A stretch of DNA of 64,000 bases from Niastella caeni (GTDB lineage: Bacteria > Bacteroidota > Bacteroidia > Chitinophagales > Chitinophagaceae). Where the stretch lies: contig NZ_STFF01000006.1 in the NCBI RefSeq assembly GCF_004834005.1, forward strand, positions 124,001 to 188,000, written 5' to 3'. Both the position numbers and the translations under genes were made by a program. Every line of letters starts with the position of its first letter. The first letter of the stretch is position 1. The notes beneath the pieces are model-generated. The model worked only from the letters and a program-made list of their open reading frames with translations, was not told the origin of the DNA and made no database searches. Shown here one piece after another: positions 60,339-64,000 of this stretch.

Positions 60339-60818
60339 ATGAATAAAGTCTTTTTACTGATAGGCGGCAATATCGGGGACAGGTTGCAAAACCTGAACCA
60401 GGCCATCACCCTGTTAGCGGCTACCTGTGGGCCGGTATTGCAACAATCGGCCGTGTACGAAACTGCGGCCTGGGGCAAGACCGATCAGGCGGCGTTTTTG
60501 AACCAGGCGCTTTTATTGACAACGTCTTTAGGCGCCCAGGAACTTATTGCCACTATTTTGTCGGTTGAAGAGCAGATGGGCCGGCACAGGATGGAAAAAT
60601 TCGGGCCGCGGGTCATTGATATCGATATCCTGTTTTACAACGATATAGTTATGGCGGAACCGAACCTTACCATCCCCCACCCGCAGTTGCAAAACCGCCG
60701 TTTTGCCCTGGTGCCCATGCAGGAGATAGCGCCGCAACTGGTTCACCCGGTGTTTAATAAAACTATTGAACAGTTGTTGGATGAATGCCCGGATAAGTTG
60801 GAGGTAAGAAGAATGTGA
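60339..60818 (+). CDS. folK: 2-amino-4-hydroxy-6-hydroxymethyldihydropteridine diphosphokinase
   Basis: The 159-residue HPPK transfers pyrophosphate from ATP to 6-hydroxymethyl-7,8-dihydropterin in folate synthesis. FLLIGGNIGDRLQNL, the YETAAWGKTDQAAFLNQ pterin site, EEQMGRHRMEKFGPRVIDIDIL with the metal-binding Asp pair, and IPHPQLQNRRFALVPMQEI are all there. I prefer ATG 60339 to the in-frame ATG at 60330: it matches family N-termini and has GAGGG at a sensible distance. Confidence 0.94.
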   Translation: MNKVFLLIGGNIGDRLQNLNQAITLLAATCGPVLQQSAVYETAAWGKTDQAAFLNQALLLTTSLGAQELIATILSVEEQMGRHRMEKFGPRVIDIDILFYNDIVMAEPNLTIPHPQLQNRRFALVPMQEIAPQLVHPVFNKTIEQLLDECPDKLEVRRM

Positions 60819-60823
60819 TAATG

Positions 60824-60945
60824 AAAAACAGCTTTAAGCCGTAAGCTATAAGCCATAAGCAAATACAAAAGCCATTAGTTTTCTGCTTACAGCTTACAGC
60901 TTGTAGCTTTCTGCTGTATTTGTATTTGCTTGCAGCGGCTCTTAA
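60824..60945. repeat. heptad-type palindromic tract, TAAGCCN / AGCTTAC family
   Basis: The left arm reads TAAGCCG, TAAGCTA, TAAGCCA, TAAGCAA, then ATACAAAAGC. The right arm reads CTTACAG, CTTACAG, CTTGTAG, CTTTCTG, then CTGTATTTGTATTTGC. The two are reverse complements including the GCAAATACAA/TTGTATTTGC ends. It fills the folK to dNK spacer. Confidence 0.8.
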
Positions 60946-60970
60946 CCATTGACCATTTACCATTCACGAT

Positions 60971-61603
60971 ATGAAGTATCATTTCATAACCATTGAAGGA
61001 AACATCGGCGCGGGAAAAACAACGCTGGCCCATTTGCTGGCAAAGCATTTTAATGCCCGTTTAATACTGGAAGAATTTGCCGATAACCCTTTTTTGCCGA
61101 AGTTCTATGAAAACCCGCAACAGTATGCTTTTCCGTTGGAGTTGTTCTTTATGGCAGAACGCTATAAACAATTAAAAGAGCTGATCCATACCAATGATCT
61201 TTTTCAACGTATTACCATAACCGATTACCTGTTCACCAAGTGTTTGTTATTTGCCAAGATAAACCTGCCCGAAGAAGAGTACCGGCTGTACCAAAAATTA
61301 TTCGAGATCATTCACCAGCAACTGGTACAACCCGATCTGCTGATTTACCTGCATGCACCGGTAAACAAGTTGCAACAGAATATAAAAAAGCGGAACCGCT
61401 CCTACGAACAAAGTATCCCCGATGATTACCTGATGAACATTCAGCAAACCTATACACACTACATAAAGCAACATAATGTAAAGACGCTGTTCATCGATGC
61501 CAGCAATGCCGATTTCCTGAGTAATCCAAAGCATTTACAGGTGGTCATCGATGCGCTTGACCAGGACTATGACCAGGGACAGCATTATTTTACTCTGCCT
61601 TAA
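60971..61603 (+). CDS. deoxynucleoside kinase
   Basis: The 210-residue protein has the P-loop IEGNIGAGKTTLAHLLA, the substrate segment ILEEFADNPFLPKFYENP with the catalytic Glu, and the FFMAERYKQLKELI helix. ITITDYLFTKCLLFAK stands for the DRS-like motif, and a LID region rich in Arg/Lys (NIKKRNRSYEQSI) follows. It phosphorylates a deoxynucleoside, probably deoxyadenosine or deoxyguanosine by family, for nucleotide salvage. It is 150 bp downstream of folK across a repeat tract. Confidence 0.92.
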   Translation: MKYHFITIEGNIGAGKTTLAHLLAKHFNARLILEEFADNPFLPKFYENPQQYAFPLELFFMAERYKQLKELIHTNDLFQRITITDYLFTKCLLFAKINLPEEEYRLYQKLFEIIHQQLVQPDLLIYLHAPVNKLQQNIKKRNRSYEQSIPDDYLMNIQQTYTHYIKQHNVKTLFIDASNADFLSNPKHLQVVIDALDQDYDQGQHYFTLP

Positions 61604-61712
61604 TATCGAATATCGAATGCTCAATTTTGAATATTGAAGGAAATACAGTTCCGAAATGCAGCACTGTATTCCACTTCGACATTGGACATTCAATATTCAA
61701 TATTCGAACTTC
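61604..61712. repeat. heptad-type palindromic tract, ATATCGA / ATATTCG family
   Basis: The left arm (61602-61650) carries AATATCGAATATCGAATG and GAATATTGAAGG, and the right arm (61661-61708) carries ACATTCAATATTCAATATTCG. AATACAG and CTGTATT also face each other. It lies between the convergent dNK and MFS genes and runs just past the MFS stop codon. Confidence 0.8.
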
Positions 61713-62953
61713 CGTAAGCTAGGCGCTTTAAACCACATAATCGCTACAACGATCAGGGTCATGGCGCCGCCGAATACAACGGAAGGCACCAACCCCATTA
61801 ATTTAGCCGCAACACCGCTCTCAAAATGACCGATCTCATTCGATGAGTTGATGAACATGGAGTTTACCGATGAAACCCGGCCGCGCATTTCATCAGGCGT
61901 TTTTAATTGCAGGATAGTGCCTCTGATCACCACACTGATACCATCCAAGGCACCGCTCAGCAATAAAGCAACAAATGAGATGAGGTAAATTTTAGAGAAC
62001 CCGAATGCGATCATGCACAGGCCAAAACCGGCTACAACACAATAGAGTATCAACCCCTGCTTCTTACGCAATGGGAAAAAAGTAAGCGTCATAATAGCAC
62101 TGATAGAACCAATATCAGCCGCTGCATTCAGCCAGCCAAAGCCAATGGCCCCCACGTGCAAAATATCACCCGCAAAGAAGGGGATCATGGCCACCGCGCC
62201 GCCAAACAATACGGCAAACATATCGAGCGTAATAGCCCCTAGTAATTCTTTTGTAGTAAAAACATATCGCAACCCTTCCTTTACACTTTCCCAGGTAGCC
62301 TGCCCCTTGTTGGTATGCACAATTGGTTTGCGTTCTATCTGGTACAGCGAAAAAGCGGCAATAGCTATGTAGATCATGATCAGGATAAAAGTGCCGGTAT
62401 AGCCGTAATAGGCAATTAAAAAACCGGCAGAAGCGTGGCCTAATACAGAGGCCGACAACCAGGTGCTTGAACTCCAGGTAACAGCATTCGGTAATACAGT
62501 TTTGGGAACCAGTTGCGCCAATATAGAACTGGTTGCGGGCCCGGAAAATGCGCGGATAACACCCGTGCAAAAAATGACAAAGTAAATGCCGAACTGAACG
62601 AATTGCTTACCAAGTGTAAGCTCGGTATGTTGCAGCGTAATATACATTAACGTAGAAGCACACAAAAAATATAAAAAAAGGGTTTTGAACAGCAGCGTTC
62701 GTTTGTCGCTTTTGTCAACCACATGACCTGAATATAAAGCCAGTAAAATAGCGGGTATGGCTTCCGATAACCCGGTAAAAGCTACGGCCAGCGGATCTTT
62801 GGTGATCTCGTACATTTTCCATCCTACCACGGTGGCAATCATGCGCATGGCCATAATGAAAAAGAACCGTTGAATAATATACAGGCGAAATTCTTTTATC
62901 CGAACAGAAACAAAGGGGCTGGAAGGATTATTGGTACCGGGACCAGTTGACAT
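61697..62953 (-). CDS. major facilitator superfamily exporter
   Basis: From ATG 62953 (MSTGPGTNN) the protein has 418 residues and about 12 membrane helices. The cytoplasmic loop after the second helix holds SGHVVDKSDKRTLL, the MFS motif A equivalent. Sequence style (EAIPAILLALYSG, GRVSSVNSMFINSSNEIGHFESG) places it near the EntS-like MFS_3 group, which exports siderophores or drugs. The open frame extends 14 codons upstream, but that part is not typical. The gene's last codons overlap the repeat tract edge. Confidence 0.88.
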   Translation of the reverse strand: MSTGPGTNNPSSPFVSVRIKEFRLYIIQRFFFIMAMRMIATVVGWKMYEITKDPLAVAFTGLSEAIPAILLALYSGHVVDKSDKRTLLFKTLFLYFLCASTLMYITLQHTELTLGKQFVQFGIYFVIFCTGVIRAFSGPATSSILAQLVPKTVLPNAVTWSSSTWLSASVLGHASAGFLIAYYGYTGTFILIMIYIAIAAFSLYQIERKPIVHTNKGQATWESVKEGLRYVFTTKELLGAITLDMFAVLFGGAVAMIPFFAGDILHVGAIGFGWLNAAADIGSISAIMTLTFFPLRKKQGLILYCVVAGFGLCMIAFGFSKIYLISFVALLLSGALDGISVVIRGTILQLKTPDEMRGRVSSVNSMFINSSNEIGHFESGVAAKLMGLVPSVVFGGAMTLIVVAIMWFKAPSLRKFEY

Positions 62954-63232
62954 TCTTAAAAATTTGATGATCAACAAACATATAAATGATCGCAAAAGTA
63001 AAGGTTATTGTTTATATGCCGCAGGCCGGGTGTAGAATGAAAAATTAAAATAATTTAATGAACCAAATCATTCCCGCACTTGTATAGGCAGTATTCCACA
63101 TGTATAATTTGCTGGAAAGAAAAATAAAAGAGCGGCATAATCTATAGAAGCAGTAGAATAAATCTTTTCATTTTTTTGACAGGAAAGGAATTATAAAAGT
63201 GGTAATTTCAACATTCTGTTTAAATAATCAAA

Positions 63233-64000
63233 ATGGCAAGCATTATAGACCTGGTAGGCAATACCCCGATGGTAGAGATCAAACAGCTCAATCCCAATCC
63301 GAATGTTACTATATATGCAAAGCTGGAAGGTAATAACCCGGGAGGTAGCGTAAAGGACCGGCCGGCACTTAACATGATCAAATCTGCGCTGGAACGGGGA
63401 GAAATAAAACCAGGATCAAAATTGATTGAAGCTACAAGTGGTAATACCGGTATTGCACTGGCGATGGTAGCACGGTTGTTTAATCTCGATATTGAACTGG
63501 TAATGCCTTCCACATCAACACGTGAAAGAACGCTTACGATGGAAGCATTCGGCGCCAAAGTAACGCTGCTGGAAAGCATTGAAAAGTGCCGTGATTATGC
63601 TGAAGAAAAAGCGGCTACCGGTGAATTTTTGATCTTGAACCAGTTTTCCAATCCCGATAATTACAAAGCCCACTATAAAACAACCGGCCCGGAAATATGG
63701 CATGATACCAACCAGACGATCACCCATTTTGTAAGCTCCATGGGCACCACCGGCACAATAATGGGCTGTTCTATGTTCTTCAAAGAAAAGAACCCTGCTA
63801 TTCAAATTGTAGGCTGTCAGCCAACGGAAGAATCTTCAATACCCGGTATTCGCCGCTGGCCAAAAGAATACTTACCCAAGATCTTCGACCCCAGCCGGGT
63901 CGACCGCGTTATTGATGTTTCGCAACAGGAAGCTACCATTACAGCCCGGCAACTGGCTAAAGTGGAGGGCGTATTTGCCGGTATGAGCAGTGGCGGCGCC
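63233..64000 (+). CDS. cysM: cysteine synthase, CysM type (partial, runs off the end)
   Basis: The frame from ATG 63233 is open to the window edge, giving 256 residues without the C-terminus. This PLP beta-family enzyme makes cysteine from O-acetylserine and sulfide or thiosulfate. The PLP lysine is K41 in GGSVKDRPA, the substrate loop is EATSGNTGIALA, and the phosphate site region is SSMGTTGTIMG. The stretch ESSIPGIRRWPKEYLPKIFD is characteristic of CysM rather than CysK. No cbs or cysE gene is visible. Confidence 0.93.
   Translation, partial: MASIIDLVGNTPMVEIKQLNPNPNVTIYAKLEGNNPGGSVKDRPALNMIKSALERGEIKPGSKLIEATSGNTGIALAMVARLFNLDIELVMPSTSTRERTLTMEAFGAKVTLLESIEKCRDYAEEKAATGEFLILNQFSNPDNYKAHYKTTGPEIWHDTNQTITHFVSSMGTTGTIMGCSMFFKEKNPAIQIVGCQPTEESSIPGIRRWPKEYLPKIFDPSRVDRVIDVSQQEATITARQLAKVEGVFAGMSSGGA

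Overview
The window is ordinary chromosomal DNA of a Bacteroidota bacterium, most likely of the family Chitinophagaceae (Niastella/Chitinophaga type). Signs are a SusC/SusD pair, a type 9 secretion sorting-type protein, LytTR two-component regulation, a large-subunit-only methylmalonyl-CoA mutase, CtlX, GlnRS, near absence of Shine-Dalgarno sites, and promoters of the TAnnTTTG (-7) type. The family is inferred from protein style, not from a marker gene. I see no rRNA operon, phage, insertion sequence or CRISPR array. About 57 genes are supported; the first (a glycosyltransferase-like end) and the last (cysteine synthase) run off the window.

Layout. 0-6.8 kb: DUF1003 protein, an RprX/RprY-like two-component pair, YjbR and IscA-type proteins, methylmalonyl-CoA mutase. 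6.8-16.7 kb: a T9SS-type secreted protein, M20 amidohydrolase, glnS, a LytS/LytTR pair, a YggS PLP protein and an acyl-CoA dehydrogenase. 16.8-23.3 kb: arginine deiminase plus CtlX (a possible arginine-to-ornithine route), an RmlD-like reductase, then pfkA-pyk (the two irreversible steps of lower glycolysis side by side). 23.3-31.1 kb: uncharacterised secreted proteins, DoxX, queD, a DUF4382 lipoprotein, a fatty acid hydroxylase family protein, a tRNA-like sequence and a DsbA-like protein lacking CXXC. 31.4-36.8 kb: clpB, a class C beta-lactamase-fold hydrolase, a small lipoprotein and a CAP-domain protein. 36.9-43.3 kb: a xylose cassette (sodium symporter, xylA, xylB) divergent from an AraC regulator. 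43.4-48.6 kb: queG, envelope proteins, and an ECF sigma factor overlapping a predicted anti-sigma/beta-barrel fusion. 48.8-58.3 kb: bioA, SemiSWEET, an isolated SusD/SusC pair, DUF2911, an SRPBCC protein and an ABC-2 permease. 58.5-64 kb: sppA divergent from folK, a deoxynucleoside kinase, an MFS exporter and cysM.

The most unusual signal is not a gene. About 25 spaces between genes are filled by degenerate tracts that repeat with a 7-bp quasi-period. Each tract uses its own heptamer word (for example AACCGGN, GAACGCT, TATAAAC, AGCTTNN, TTACTTC, TTGCCCA, ATATTCG), and many fold back because a second arm carries the reverse complement of the same words. Some tracts run into genes: they encode the last 20 or so residues of the AraC regulator, hold the stop codon of the M20 hydrolase, and seem to have replaced the start region of queG. 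I know of no description of such heptad palindromes in Bacteroidota; the heptanucleotide STRR repeats of heterocystous cyanobacteria are the nearest comparison I can name. A second layer is a set of hairpins that terminate only on the minus strand in spaces flanked by plus-strand genes, which suggests unannotated minus-strand small RNAs at about 1.1, 30.1 and 35.4 kb.
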